Source: Nocardioides marinus (GTDB lineage Bacteria; Pseudomonadota; Alphaproteobacteria; Rhodobacterales; Rhodobacteraceae). From it: DNA of 64,000 bases. The stretch is from the NCBI GenBank assembly GCA_019801415.1, contig JAHVJD010000003.1:62001-126000 (forward strand), written 5' to 3'. The notes below the pieces were generated by a model, which saw only the letters and a list, made by a program, of their open reading frames with translations, made no database searches and was not told where the DNA came from. Each line of letters starts with the position of its first letter. Positions within the stretch are counted from its first letter, which is position 1. A program made the translations under genes and the position numbers. Shown here piece after piece: positions 17,640 to 27,050 of this stretch.

Positions 17640-18815
17640 TTAGAGGCGCTCGATAGCCAGCGCGATACCCTGCCCGCCGCCGATGCACATCGTGATCAAC
17701 CCACGGCGGCCGCCAATGCGTTCCAGTTCATACAGCGCCTTCAGGGTAATGATCGCACCGGTTGCCCCGACCGGATGCCCCAGGGCGATGGCCCCACCGT
17801 TCGGATTCACCCGCGCAGGATCCAGCCCGAGTTCCTGGTTCACCGCCAGCGCCTGCGCGGCGAAGGCCTCGTTCGATTCGATGACGTCGAAATCCGAAAC
17901 GGCCAGACCGGTGCGGTCCAACAGGTTGCGGACCGCCGGAACCGGGCCGATCCCCATAACCTCCGGGCGCACGCCAGCATGCGCATAGCCGAGAACCCGT
18001 GCCTTGGGTTTCAACCCGGCCTGTTCAGCCGCTTGCGCCGTCGCCAGGACCAGTGCCGCCGCACCATCATTGATGCCGCTGGCGTTTCCGGCCGTGACCC
18101 GCCCATCCTTCTGAAACACCGGGCGCAACCCGGCGAGAGCTTCGGCGCTTGTCGCCTTTGGATGCTCGTCCACCTCGAAGGGCACGAGATCGCGCTTGAC
18201 CTTGACCTCCACCGGAGTGATCTGGGTTTTGAAATGCCCCGCCTCGATCGCCGCGGCGGCGCGGTTCTGACTGGTGATGGCAAAGGCATCCATCTGTTCG
18301 CGGCTGATACCATGCTCATCAGCGACGTTTTCGGCAGTCACCCCCATGTGGCCGGTGCCAAAGGGGCAATTCAGCGCCCCCAACATCATGTCGAGCGCCT
18401 TCACATCCCCCATCTTGGCACCCCAGCGGCTCTGCTGAAGGATGTAGGGGCTGCGCGACATGTTCTCTGCCCCGCCCGCCAGGGCGAACTCCGCATCGCC
18501 CATTGCCAGCGACTGATAGGCCGAGATGATGGCCTGCACGCCAGAGCCGCACAGCCGGTTCACATTCATCGCGGGCACCGCATCCGGCACCCCGGCCTGC
18601 ATCGCCGCCACGCGGCTCAGGTACATGTCACGCGGTTCGGTGTTGATGATATGACCGAACACCACATGACCGATCTGGCCGCCCTCGACGCCGGACCGCT
18701 CCAGCGCCGCCCGGGACACGGTGGTGGCAAGGTCAATCGGCGCAGTGCTGGCCAGCGCGCCGCCAAAGGTGCCGATGGCCGTGCGGGCGCCATCCAGGAT
18801 CACGATGTCACGCAT
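17640..18815 (-). CDS. acetyl-CoA C-acyltransferase (thiolase II family)
   Basis: Condenses or cleaves acyl-CoA units (acetyl-CoA acetyltransferase or 3-ketoacyl-CoA thiolase). 391 residues. The acyl-accepting C89 is in NRLCGSGVQA, H347 in ALGHPVGATGA and C377 in CIGGGQG, the standard thiolase triad. The ATG at 18815 (MRDIVILDGARTAIG) is the family start. The gene is divergent from an XRE-cupin regulator across 148 bp. No phaB-type reductase is adjacent, so a biosynthetic versus beta-oxidation role cannot be settled. Confidence 0.94.
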   Translation of the reverse strand: MRDIVILDGARTAIGTFGGALASTAPIDLATTVSRAALERSGVEGGQIGHVVFGHIINTEPRDMYLSRVAAMQAGVPDAVPAMNVNRLCGSGVQAIISAYQSLAMGDAEFALAGGAENMSRSPYILQQSRWGAKMGDVKALDMMLGALNCPFGTGHMGVTAENVADEHGISREQMDAFAITSQNRAAAAIEAGHFKTQITPVEVKVKRDLVPFEVDEHPKATSAEALAGLRPVFQKDGRVTAGNASGINDGAAALVLATAQAAEQAGLKPKARVLGYAHAGVRPEVMGIGPVPAVRNLLDRTGLAVSDFDVIESNEAFAAQALAVNQELGLDPARVNPNGGAIALGHPVGATGAIITLKALYELERIGGRRGLITMCIGGGQGIALAIERL

Positions 18816-18963
18816 TGTCTTTCTCCTCATCCGGTTTGGCGACACTATGCACCCGCAGCATCAACCTGTCTGCCGGGACGTACCGTCACGCGCGCCCGCG
18901 CCGTGGCCCCGCCGTGTGTCGCGGCAATTGACAAACCCGGCCCGGCAGCGCAGAGAATCCGTC

Positions 18964-19530
18964 ATGACGGAAAACACAGACGATATCCTGACCCTGCTGC
19001 CCGCGCGCCTGAAAGAGGCCCGGCGTGCCCAAGGCCTGAGCCTTGAGGCCGTGGCCAATCTTTCCGGTGTCAGCCGCTCCATGGTGAGCCAGATCGAACG
19101 CGGCGAAAGCTCGCCGACCATCGCAACCCTCTGGAACCTCACGCGGGCGTTGCAAGTGGATTTCGCCGGCCTGCTGGAAGCCGGTGACATGCAGGACCGG
19201 ATCGAGGTGTTGCGCGCCGCCGATGTGCCGAAGATCGAGAACATGGGCCAGGGCTGTCGCATTCGCATCTTGTCTCCACCCGAGGATGCCGGCGGGCATG
19301 AGGTTTACGACATCCGTTTTGACCAGGGGGGCGCGCTGAACAGCCAGCCCCACACGCGTGGCACCGTAGAACAGCTGACCGCGCTCGAAGGGACGGTCAC
19401 GGTCGTCTCCGGCAAGGCCCAGGACCGGCTGCAAGCAGGCGACACGGCGCGCTATGCCGCCGATGTTGCCCATGCAATCACCGCACCGGACGGGCCAGCG
19501 CGGGTGTTTCTGATCGTCAAGAATGCGTGA
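18964..19530 (+). CDS. XRE-family regulator with C-terminal cupin domain
   Basis: 188 residues. The N-terminal helix-turn-helix (about 14-70) reads LKEARRAQGLSLEAVANLSG then SRSMVSQIERGESSPTIATL. The C-terminal cupin (about 105-188) has QPHTRGTVEQLTALEG and a GDTARYAADVAHAI strand. This architecture usually senses a small carboxylate or amino-acid-derived ligand through the cupin. It is divergent from the thiolase gene, its most likely target by position. The ligand is not deducible. Confidence 0.88.
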   Translation: MTENTDDILTLLPARLKEARRAQGLSLEAVANLSGVSRSMVSQIERGESSPTIATLWNLTRALQVDFAGLLEAGDMQDRIEVLRAADVPKIENMGQGCRIRILSPPEDAGGHEVYDIRFDQGGALNSQPHTRGTVEQLTALEGTVTVVSGKAQDRLQAGDTARYAADVAHAITAPDGPARVFLIVKNA

Positions 19531-19717
19531 CGCCCAGACAGGCAGTTTTAGATTTCCTCTTGAACGACTCGGGACCAAGCTCCATATGTGAGGGGCTTAC
19601 GTTATTCTTGTCGATCCACTGTCTCCCGTTTCTACGGCGTTATCAGTCTCTCGATCCAGACCGACTACGCCAGGCTGCCGCACCAACGCGGGCAGCACAA
19701 ACTAGGAGACTACGGAT

Positions 19718-19924
19718 ATGGCCACTGGCACCGTAAAATGGTTCAACACCACCAAAGGCTACGGCTTCATCGCACCCGAAGGCGGCAGCAAAGACGTGTT
19801 CGTGCACATCTCTGCTGTGGAACGTTCGGGCCTGACCGGCCTGGCAGACAACCAGAAAGTAAACTTCGACATCGAGCCCGGCCGTGACGGCCGCGAGTCG
19901 GCAGTGAACCTGGAACTGGCATAA
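19718..19924 (+). CDS. cold-shock protein, CspA family
   Basis: 68-residue single-stranded nucleic acid-binding OB fold. The start MATGTVKWFNTTKGYGFI contains RNP1 (KGYGFI), and RNP2 is VFVHIS. RNA chaperone role by family. A TAGGAGA ribosome site precedes the ATG. The 187-bp space from the upstream stop may include a long 5' leader, as in cold-shock mRNAs, but I cannot place the promoter. A strong terminator follows. Confidence 0.95.
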   Translation: MATGTVKWFNTTKGYGFIAPEGGSKDVFVHISAVERSGLTGLADNQKVNFDIEPGRDGRESAVNLELA

Positions 19925-19951
19925 GCCAGGCTGCCTTTCGCAGTATTGCGG

Positions 19952-19980
19952 CGCGGTCCCCGAAAGGGGGCCGCGTTTTT
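19952..19980 (+). terminator. intrinsic terminator of the cold-shock gene
   Basis: Ten-pair stem CGCGGTCCCC / GGGGGCCGCG (one T:G pair) with a GAAA tetraloop, followed by TTTTT. Confidence 0.9.
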
Positions 19981-20002
19981 CGTCGCGACAGCCACACAAC
20001 CC

Positions 20003-20404
20003 TCAACTGCCAGTCAGATCGGTCCAAGGCTGCGGCTGCCACAGCTCCACCTTGTTGCCCTCCGGATCCATGATCCAGGCGAACTGGCCATTTTCATGGC
20101 TTTCCGGCCCCTGCAGGATTGGCACACCCGCTTCCTGCAGCTGCGCGACCATCGCCGCCATGTCATCAATCCGGTAGTTGATCATGAATCCCGCCGTGCT
20201 GGGGCTGAACCAGTCGCCATCCGGCGCTGCCGTGGCCCAGACCGTCAGGCCGCCGTCCTCGGCCCGGTCCTCCTGCCAACTGAGCACAGCGCCGCCGAAG
20301 TCGGTCAGCCGCATCCCCAGATGGTCGCGATACCACTCCGCCAGCGCCTGCTTGTCGCCGCGCGCCTTGATGAACACCCCGCCAATTCCCGTGACCCGCG
20401 CCAT
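20003..20404 (-). CDS. VOC-family (glyoxalase/bleomycin-resistance fold) protein
   Basis: 133 residues, one vicinal-oxygen-chelate unit of paired beta-alpha-beta-beta-beta modules: N-terminal VTGIGGVFIKARGD, the helix block LAEWYRDHLGMRL, a middle FSPSTAGFMINYRIDDM and C-terminal AWIMDPEGNKVELWQP. The C-terminal glutamate in KVELW fits a metal ligand of the fold. Enzymatic activity and substrate are unknown. Single gene, converging on the cold-shock gene. Confidence 0.85.
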   Translation of the reverse strand: MARVTGIGGVFIKARGDKQALAEWYRDHLGMRLTDFGGAVLSWQEDRAEDGGLTVWATAAPDGDWFSPSTAGFMINYRIDDMAAMVAQLQEAGVPILQGPESHENGQFAWIMDPEGNKVELWQPQPWTDLTGS

Positions 20405-20477
20405 GGCTGCACCCTCCCCGCTGCTGCGCCGGAACTTAGCCCGTCTGGGCGAGATTTCACCGCCACCTCCAGTTTTG

Positions 20478-20507
20478 CGGAATTTTTTCCGGGATAGTGA
20501 AATCCCG
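20478..20507. promoter_or_regulatory. overlapping inverted repeats upstream of kbl-tdh
   Basis: CGGAA-tttt-TTCCG (20478-20491) immediately abuts CGGGAT-agtgaa-ATCCCG (20490-20507), and a TTCGGAA follows at about 20511. They lie 63-92 bp upstream of the kbl start, where an operator would sit. The regulator is unknown. Confidence 0.45.
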
Positions 20508-20569
20508 TATTTCGGAACTCAATCCGTTATGCTAGAAGCTCGACTCGGAACACATGAGGGAGCTTGCGC

Positions 20570-21754
20570 ATGTCCACTGCATTTCTGACCGACATCTCCA
20601 ACACGCTGGCCCAGATCGAGGGCGAAGGACTGTACAAGCACGAGCGAATGATCACCTCCCCGCAGGGGGGCGAGATCACCGTTGGGGGCCGGTCGGTGAT
20701 CAACCTGTGCGCCAACAACTACCTTGGCCTTGCCGACCACCCCGACCTGATCCGCGCAGCCCGCGACGCGATGGAGCCGAAGGGATTCGGCATGGCCTCC
20801 GTCCGCTTCATCTGCGGCACCCAGGACATTCACCGCGAGCTGGAGCAGCGGCTGGCGAAGTTCCTGGGCAAGGATGACTCGATCCTGTTCGCCGCCTGTT
20901 TCGACGCCAACGGCGGGCTCTTCGAACCGCTGTTGGGGCCGGAAGACGCGATCATCTCTGACAGCCTGAACCACGCCTCGATCATCGACGGCATCCGCCT
21001 GTGCAAGGCCAAGCGCTACCGCTACATGAACAGCGACATGAACGATCTGGAGGCCTGGCTGAAGCAGGCCCGCGAGGATGGCGCGCGCCATATCATGATC
21101 GCGACCGACGGCGTGTTCTCCATGGACGGCTACCTGGCCAAGCTGCCGGAGATCCGGGCTCTGGCCGATAAATATGACGCCGTGGTGATGGTGGACGACT
21201 GCCACGCAACCGGCTTCATGGGGGCCACGGGTGCGGGCACGCCGGAACACTTCGGGGTGGACGTGGACATCGTCACCGGAACTTTGGGCAAAGCACTTGG
21301 GGGGGCCATCGGCGGTTATATCGCCGGGCCGCAACCAGTGATCGACCTGCTGCGGCAGCGGGCGCGGCCCTATCTGTTCTCCAATTCGCTGCCGCCATCG
21401 ATTGTTGCTGCCGGACTGGAGGCGATCCGGCTGGTCGAGGAAGGCGACGGGCTGCGCGCCCAGCTGTTCGAGAATGCGCGCTACTGGCGCGCGGGTCTGG
21501 AAAAGCTCGGTTTCGACCTCCTGCCGGGTGAGCATCCGATCATCCCGGTGATGTTGGGCGAGGCACAGCTGGCGCAGGACATGGCAGCGCGGCTGTTTGA
21601 TGAGGGCGTCTATGTCTCGGGCTTCTTCTTCCCGGTGGTGCCGCGCGGACAGGCGCGGATCCGAACACAGATGAACGCGGCACTGACCCGCGAAGAGCTG
21701 GACCGGGCCTTGGCCGCCTTTGGCAAGGTCGGCAAGGATTTGGGGGTGATCTGA
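20570..21754 (+). CDS. kbl: glycine C-acetyltransferase (2-amino-3-ketobutyrate CoA ligase)
   Basis: PLP enzyme that splits 2-amino-3-ketobutyrate with CoA into glycine and acetyl-CoA, the second step of threonine degradation. 394 residues. Substrate-binding [14 protein letters not shown], the cofactor aspartate region [13 protein letters not shown], and the PLP lysine in [15 protein letters not shown] (about 241). The ATG at 20570 has GAGGGAG 8 bases upstream, better than the in-frame TTG two codons earlier. Its stop overlaps the tdh start, so it forms an operon with the enzyme making its substrate. Confidence 0.97.
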   Translation: MSTAFLTDISNTLAQIEGEGLYKHERMITSPQGGEITVGGRSVINLCANNYLGLADHPDLIRAARDAMEPKGFGMASVRFICGTQDIHRELEQRLAKFLGKDDSILFAACFDANGGLFEPLLGPEDAIISDSLNHASIIDGIRLCKAKRYRYMNSDMNDLEAWLKQAREDGARHIMIATDGVFSMDGYLAKLPEIRALADKYDAVVMVDDCHATGFMGATGAGTPEHFGVDVDIVTGTLGKALGGAIGGYIAGPQPVIDLLRQRARPYLFSNSLPPSIVAAGLEAIRLVEEGDGLRAQLFENARYWRAGLEKLGFDLLPGEHPIIPVMLGEAQLAQDMAARLFDEGVYVSGFFFPVVPRGQARIRTQMNAALTREELDRALAAFGKVGKDLGVI

Positions 21755-22800
21755 TGAGCCGTCCGAACACGATGAAGGCGCTGGAGAAAAGCCATCCGCA
21801 GGAGGGCCTGTGGATGGTGCAGGCGCCGGTGCCGGAAATCGGCCCCGACGAAGTGCTGATCAAGGTGAAGAAGACCGGCATCTGCGGCACCGACATTCAC
21901 ATCTGGAACTGGGACGATTGGGCGTCGCACACCGTGCCGGTGCCGATGATCACCGGCCATGAGTTCGCAGGCGAGATCGTCGAGATCGGTCGCAACGTTA
22001 CCGATCTGGCCGTGGGCCAGCGCTGCTCCGGCGAAGGGCATCTGATCAAGACGGATTCGCGTCAGTCGCGGGCCGGCAAGTTCCACCTCGACCCCGGCAC
22101 CCGCGGTATCGGGGTGAATGAGCAGGGCGCCTTTGCCGAGTACCTGAAGCTGCCCGCCTTCAACGTGGTGCCGCTGCCCGATGACGTGCCGGATGAGATC
22201 GGCGCCATCCTCGATCCCTTGGGAAATGCGGTGCATACGGCGCTGAGCTTTGATCTCTTGGGCGAGGATGTGCTGATCACCGGCGCGGGTCCGATCGGCA
22301 TCATGGCGGCCGCGGTGGCAAAACACGCCGGCGCGCGCCATGTGGTGATCACCGACATCAACCCGGACCGGCTGAAGCTCGCGGCCCATGTGGTGCCCGC
22401 CGTGCGCACGGTGGATGTATCCAAGGAAGAGCTGCCGGATGTGATCCATGAGTTGGGCATGAAACAGGGGTTCGACGTCGGGCTGGAAATGTCCGGCAGC
22501 CAGGCGGCGCTGGACCAGATGGTCGAGGCGCTGGTGATGGGCGGCCGGATTGCCCTCCTGGGCATTCCGCCGGGCAAATCGCCGGTCGACTGGTCGCGCA
22601 TCGTCTTCAAGGCGATCACCATCAAGGGCGTCTATGGTCGCGAGATGTTCGAGACCTGGTACAAGATGATCGCGATGCTGCAGAACGGACTGGATGTCAG
22701 CCGGGTCATCACCCACCGGTTCGGCGTTGATGATTTTGCCGAAGGATTCGCCGCGATGAAATCCGGTGCCAGCGGCAAGGTGGTGCTGGACTGGACCTGA
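21754..22800 (+). CDS. tdh: L-threonine 3-dehydrogenase lacking the structural-zinc cysteines
   Basis: Oxidises threonine to 2-amino-3-ketobutyrate with NAD+, feeding kbl. 348 residues, medium-chain dehydrogenase fold. Catalytic-zinc ligands are C44 ([12 protein letters not shown]) and H69-E70 (ITGHEFAGE); the NAD motif is [20 protein letters not shown]. The four cysteines that hold the structural zinc in the E. coli enzyme are replaced by K99, S102, S105 and D113 with spacing kept, so that lobe cannot bind zinc in the usual way. The rest aligns well and the kbl context supports the activity. Confidence 0.95.
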   Translation: MSRPNTMKALEKSHPQEGLWMVQAPVPEIGPDEVLIKVKKTGICGTDIHIWNWDDWASHTVPVPMITGHEFAGEIVEIGRNVTDLAVGQRCSGEGHLIKTDSRQSRAGKFHLDPGTRGIGVNEQGAFAEYLKLPAFNVVPLPDDVPDEIGAILDPLGNAVHTALSFDLLGEDVLITGAGPIGIMAAAVAKHAGARHVVITDINPDRLKLAAHVVPAVRTVDVSKEELPDVIHELGMKQGFDVGLEMSGSQAALDQMVEALVMGGRIALLGIPPGKSPVDWSRIVFKAITIKGVYGREMFETWYKMIAMLQNGLDVSRVITHRFGVDDFAEGFAAMKSGASGKVVLDWT

Positions 22801-22808
22801 CCTGCGTT

Positions 22809-22827
22809 GAGGGGGCGTCGCCCCCTC
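22809..22827 (+). terminator. GC-rich hairpin after kbl-tdh, no T-run
   Basis: Perfect 8-bp stem GAGGGGGC / GCCCCCTC with a 3-base loop, 9 bp past the tdh stop. The lack of a T-run makes intrinsic termination uncertain. It lies between convergent genes. Confidence 0.5.
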
Positions 22828-22869
22828 GCGCCGCCTGCAACGGACCCCTCTTTCCAGAAGGAAACCGGC

Positions 22870-23598
22870 TTACGGGGTGAGCGGCTGGCGCCCCTCCTCC
22901 GTCAGCAGCCAGCAATCGCGCCCTTCGAAAACGGCCACGGTCAGCGGATGGCCGTAGCCGGCCCCGGTGTCGAGGTTGACCCGGTTGCCGTGATGCTCGG
23001 CCCGTTTCACATGGGTATGGCCATGCACCACCAGCCAGGGGTGGGCGCGGGTGTCCGTCAGGAACTCCTGCCGGATCCAGACCAGATCATTTTCCACCTG
23101 CTGATCGAGCGATACCCCGGGGCGGATACCAGCGTGGACGAACAGCAGCTCGCCCTCCTGGTGGAACGTCTTCAGACCATCCAGAAACATGCAGTGCTCT
23201 GATGGAACCGCAGCGCGGGCGCGTTCGTGAACCTCGTGGATACGTTCCCGCTCAGCCACGTCGACGCCGTAGGATTGCAGGGTTTCTACCCCGCCAATAC
23301 GCGGATGCAGCCAGTGGTATCCGACCAGCAGCCGGTCATCGTTGCGCGGATGATCCTCCATGAACATGGAAAACATCCGGTCGTGATTGCCCTTGATGCA
23401 GACCCAATTGCGACCGGCAGCCATTCCCCGCGCTAAGCAATCGACTACTCCGCGGCTGTCCGGCCCACGATCACAATAGTCACCGAGGAAGACAACCCGC
23501 GCGTCAGGTCCGCCGTCGGCTTCGATCCGCTGCAACGCGTCGTCCAGCATGGCGCGCTGCCCATGAATGTCACCGATGGCGTAGATTGGGGCGGTCAT
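22870..23598 (-). CDS. metallophosphoesterase, serine/threonine phosphatase (PPP)-like
   Basis: 242 residues. The PPP motifs are in order: GDIHGQ (about 9-14), GDYCDRGPDSR (about 38-48) and KGNHDRM (about 70), then histidines in FVHAG and VVHGHTH. These coordinate two metals. The substrate could be phosphoprotein or a diadenosine-type nucleotide; sequence alone does not decide. An AGGAGG site 6 bases upstream picks the ATG at 23598 over the adjacent TTG. It converges on tdh. Confidence 0.88.
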   Translation of the reverse strand: MTAPIYAIGDIHGQRAMLDDALQRIEADGGPDARVVFLGDYCDRGPDSRGVVDCLARGMAAGRNWVCIKGNHDRMFSMFMEDHPRNDDRLLVGYHWLHPRIGGVETLQSYGVDVAERERIHEVHERARAAVPSEHCMFLDGLKTFHQEGELLFVHAGIRPGVSLDQQVENDLVWIRQEFLTDTRAHPWLVVHGHTHVKRAEHHGNRVNLDTGAGYGHPLTVAVFEGRDCWLLTEEGRQPLTP

Positions 23599-23753
23599 CA
23601 AAACCTCCTATGGCGTGGGTTTGCAGCGTAGATGCCGGATTGACGGAGAGGGCTCAACCCTTGCTGGTTCACAACCGGACTGGCCAACGCAGGAAATCGG
23701 CCCATTTCAAGACAATGCTTATTTTGCATCCACAAAACCCGGAGGGAAGAGTG

Positions 23754-24152
23754 ATGAAGGGAATTGCACGCTGGTTCATGCTGCTTGCGCTGATTTCGGT
23801 TCTGGCCGGCATGGTTTGGGGAATACAGATGTCTGCAAGCAAGGATCACCTGTTGTCGCCGGCCCATGGGCATCTCAACCTGCTGGGCTGGGTCAGCTGC
23901 TCGATCTTCGCGTTCTACTACCACGTGCTGCCCGGCGCGTCCGTTGGCCTGCTCCCCCGGCTGCATCTGGCAGGGTCGGTTCTGACATTGCTGCTGCTGG
24001 TGCCCGGCATTCCGCTGGCAATCCTTGAGCGCACGGAAGTGCTGGCGCAGATCGGATCGCTGGTTGCACTGGCGTCGATGGCGATTTTCGCCGCTGTCGT
24101 GCTGCGCAGCACCCCGGCCCAATCACGCGAGACGGTGCCGCAAGGAGGCTAA
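23754..24152 (+). CDS. small four-helix membrane protein resembling heme-copper oxidase subunit I helices
   Basis: 132 residues, four predicted transmembrane helices (about 6-24, 41-59, 68-90, 97-118). The segment HGHLNLLGWVS (H38, H40) followed by FAFYYHVLP (H57) resembles a helix pair of the heme-copper oxidase/NO reductase subunit I fold, and small proteins of this kind are often labelled that way. It is far too short to be an oxidase. Heme binding is possible but unproven. The start is set by GGAGGG 7 bases upstream of 23754. Confidence 0.7.
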   Translation: MKGIARWFMLLALISVLAGMVWGIQMSASKDHLLSPAHGHLNLLGWVSCSIFAFYYHVLPGASVGLLPRLHLAGSVLTLLLLVPGIPLAILERTEVLAQIGSLVALASMAIFAAVVLRSTPAQSRETVPQGG

Positions 24153-24162
24153 AGACGGCAAA

Positions 24163-24188
24163 CGCCCCCGCAGCGGACTGCGGGGGCG
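24163..24188 (-). terminator. intrinsic terminator of serA
   Basis: Perfect 11-bp stem CGCCCCCGCAG / CTGCGGGGGCG with a 4-base loop, between convergent genes. On the minus strand (serA) it is followed by a moderately T-rich tract. Confidence 0.75.
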
Positions 24189-24211
24189 CTCGCAACGTTG
24201 CTGGCTCGAGG

Positions 24212-25807
24212 TCAGGCGACGTCGAACTGCAGCGGTTTGATCTGGTTGAACATGCCTGTCTCGGCCAGCTTGGCGCGTGCTTCTGCGGGGACAGGTTCGT
24301 CCACGTACAACAGCGCGATCGCCTCGCCACCGGCAGCAGCCCGACCCAGCGTGAAGTTGGCGATGTTCACGCCATTGTCGCCCAGGGTGTTGCCCAGGGT
24401 GCCGATGATGCCGGGCACGTCCTCGTTGGTGGTGTAGAGCATATGCGCGCCCACATCCGCCTCGATGTTGATGCCCTTGATCTGGATGAAGCGCGGCTTG
24501 CCATCCGAGAACACCGTACCCGCAACCGAGCGCTCGCGCTTGGAGGTGACGGCGGTCACCTTGATGTAGCCATCAAAGGCACCCGACTTGTCCTGGTTGG
24601 TGGTCGAGATCTGGATGCCACGTTCCTTGGCGACAACTGGGGCAGAGACCAGGTTCACCTCGGGATTGGAGCGTTTCATGATCCCCGCGATCACCGCGCA
24701 GTTCAGCGCGTCGAGGTTCATGCCAGAGGCGACACCGTCATACAGGATGTTGATCGCCTGGATCGGCTCATCGCTCATCTGGCCGACAAAGCTTCCGAGG
24801 TGATCGGCCAGCTTGATCCACGGCCCCATGACCTTGGCTTCCTCGGCGGTAACGCTGGGCATGTTCAGCGCGTTCTCGACGGCGCCGGTCAGCAGGTAGT
24901 TCGACATCTGCTCGGCCACCTGCAAGGCAACATTTTCCTGCGCCTCGGTGGTGGCAGCGCCGAGGTGCGGCGTGCAGACCACGTTGGGCAGGCCGAACAG
25001 CGGGTTTTCCTTCGCGGGCTCCTCCGAGAAGACGTCGAAGGCGGCGCCTGCCACATGGCCGGAGGTCAGCAGTTCGGCCAGCGCGGCTTCGTCCACCAGG
25101 CCGCCACGGGCGCAGTTGATGATGCGCACGCCCTTCTTGGTCTTCTCCAGGTTTTCCTTGGACAGGATGTTGCGGGTCTGCTCGGTCAGCGGCACGTGCA
25201 GGGTGATGAAATCAGCCCGCGCCAGCAGCTCCTCCAGCTCGACCTTCTCGACACCCATCTTGTCGGCCTTTTCCTGGCTCAGATAGGGGTCATAGGCGGC
25301 AACCTTCATCTTCAGGCCGCGGGCGCGGTCGCAGACGATGCCGCCGATGTTGCCGGCACCGATCACGCCCAGCGTCTTGCCGGTCAGTTCGACACCCATG
25401 AACTTGGACTTCTCCCACTTGCCCGCGTGGGTCGAGGCGGAGGCCTCCGGCAGTTGGCGCGCCACGGCGAACATCATCGCAATGGCGTGTTCGGCGGTCG
25501 TGATCATGTTGCCGAAGGGTGTGTTCATCACGATGACGCCGCGCTTGGACGCCGCTTCCTTGTCGATGTTGTCGGTGCCGATGCCGGCCCGGCCGATCAC
25601 CTTCAGGTTGGTGGCATTCTCGAGGATCTTCTCGGTCACCTTGGTTGCGGAGCGGATCGCGAGACCGTCATACTGGCCGATGATCTCTGCCAGCTTTTCC
25701 TTGTCCTTTCCCACGTCGGGCTGAAAGTCGACCTCGATGCCGCGGTCGCGGAAGATCTGGACGGCAGCTTCGGAAAGTTTGTCGGAAATCAGAACTTTGG
25801 GAGCCAT
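24212..25807 (-). CDS. serA: D-3-phosphoglycerate dehydrogenase
   Basis: First step of serine synthesis: 3-phosphoglycerate to 3-phosphohydroxypyruvate with NAD+. 531 residues, the long form with an intervening domain and a C-terminal ACT domain. NAD motif GVIGAGNIGGIV near 147, NCARGGLVDEAAL near 230, catalytic histidine in TPHLGAAT near 280. The ACT region (about 455-530) includes NEDVPGIIGTLGNTLGDNGVN, where serine feedback could act. It lies 97 bp downstream of serC on the same strand. Confidence 0.97.
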   Translation of the reverse strand: MAPKVLISDKLSEAAVQIFRDRGIEVDFQPDVGKDKEKLAEIIGQYDGLAIRSATKVTEKILENATNLKVIGRAGIGTDNIDKEAASKRGVIVMNTPFGNMITTAEHAIAMMFAVARQLPEASASTHAGKWEKSKFMGVELTGKTLGVIGAGNIGGIVCDRARGLKMKVAAYDPYLSQEKADKMGVEKVELEELLARADFITLHVPLTEQTRNILSKENLEKTKKGVRIINCARGGLVDEAALAELLTSGHVAGAAFDVFSEEPAKENPLFGLPNVVCTPHLGAATTEAQENVALQVAEQMSNYLLTGAVENALNMPSVTAEEAKVMGPWIKLADHLGSFVGQMSDEPIQAINILYDGVASGMNLDALNCAVIAGIMKRSNPEVNLVSAPVVAKERGIQISTTNQDKSGAFDGYIKVTAVTSKRERSVAGTVFSDGKPRFIQIKGINIEADVGAHMLYTTNEDVPGIIGTLGNTLGDNGVNIANFTLGRAAAGGEAIALLYVDEPVPAEARAKLAETGMFNQIKPLQFDVA

Positions 25808-25904
25808 GGGTGTGGTCCTTCATGTGCAGAGGCCGGGGGTACGGCCTGAAAATGGAGAGGGTCTGGCGCCGCCCGGCAGCTGGGCCGGGCAGCGGGATCT
25901 GGGA

Positions 25905-27050
25905 TCAGCCTTGTGCGGCGATCTCGGCCTCGAAGGCCCATTCGAGCCAGGGCAGCATTGCCTCGATGTCGGCGGTCTCAACCGTGCCACCGCACCAGAT
26001 GCGCAGGCCCGCAGGCGCGTCACGATAGGCACCGACGTCCAGCGCCACCTCTTCGGCCTCCAGACGCTTGGCCACGGCCTTGGCAAAGGCAGCACCGTCC
26101 TGGATGCGTGCATCGGTGAACTTGAGGCACACCGAGGTGTTCGAGCGGGTCGCCGGATCTTCCGCCAGATTGGCAATCCAGGGCTTGGCGTCGCAGAAGT
26201 CGAACACCGCCTTGGCATTGGCGTCGGCACGGGCGATCAGCCCTTCCAGACCGCCGACCGAGCGCGCCCAGTCCAGCGCCAGCAGGTAATCCTCGACCGC
26301 CAGCATCGACGGCGTGTTGATGGTGGCGCCCTTGAAGATGCCGTCGATCAGCTTGCCGCCCTTGGTCAGACGGAAGATCTTGGGCAGCGGCCACGCCGGG
26401 GTGTAGCTTTCCAGCCGGGCCACTGCGCGGGGGCTCAGGATGATCATGCCGTGCGCCGCTTCGCCGCCCAGCACCTTCTGCCAGGAGAAGGTGGTCACAT
26501 CCAGCTTGTCCCAGGGCAGGTCCTGCGCGAAGGCGGCAGAGGTCGCATCGCAGATGGTCAGACCGGCGCGGTCAGCCGCGATCCAGTCACCATTGGGCAC
26601 ACGCACACCCGAGGTGGTGCCGTTCCAGGTGAAGACCACGTCATTGGCGAAATCGACGCTGGCAAGATCCACGATCTGACCGTAGTCGGCGGTTTTCACC
26701 TCGGCGTCGATCTTCAGCTGTTTGACCACATCGGTGACCCAGCCCGCGCCAAAGCTTTCCCAGGCCAGCATCTCGACCTTGCGCTCGCCCAGCAGGTTCC
26801 ACATCGCCATCTCGACCGCACCGGTGTCGGAGGCGGGCACGATGCCGATCTTGTAGTCTGCGGGGATGTTCAAAAGCTCGCGGGTGCCTTCAATCGCAGC
26901 CAGCAGCTTGTCCTTGCCCACCGCAGCGCGGTGCGAACGCCCCAGGGGCGCGCCGGACAGTTTGGCCAGATCAAAGACGGGGGGTTTGGCGCAGGGGCCA
27001 GAAGAAAAACGCGGATTGGCCGGCCGCGCGGCCGGTTGTGCAATAGCCAT
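25905..27050 (-). CDS. serC: phosphoserine aminotransferase
   Basis: PLP enzyme converting 3-phosphohydroxypyruvate and glutamate to phosphoserine. 381 residues, the alphaproteobacterial type: N-terminal [16 protein letters not shown] and LGRSHRA, with the PLP lysine in [16 protein letters not shown] (about 190). The frame stays open to a TTG further upstream, but [18 protein letters not shown] with GGAAGGG before it is the credible start. First gene of serC-serA; its leader may carry a structured RNA. Confidence 0.96.
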   Translation of the reverse strand: MAIAQPAARPANPRFSSGPCAKPPVFDLAKLSGAPLGRSHRAAVGKDKLLAAIEGTRELLNIPADYKIGIVPASDTGAVEMAMWNLLGERKVEMLAWESFGAGWVTDVVKQLKIDAEVKTADYGQIVDLASVDFANDVVFTWNGTTSGVRVPNGDWIAADRAGLTICDATSAAFAQDLPWDKLDVTTFSWQKVLGGEAAHGMIILSPRAVARLESYTPAWPLPKIFRLTKGGKLIDGIFKGATINTPSMLAVEDYLLALDWARSVGGLEGLIARADANAKAVFDFCDAKPWIANLAEDPATRSNTSVCLKFTDARIQDGAAFAKAVAKRLEAEEVALDVGAYRDAPAGLRIWCGGTVETADIEAMLPWLEWAFEAEIAAQG

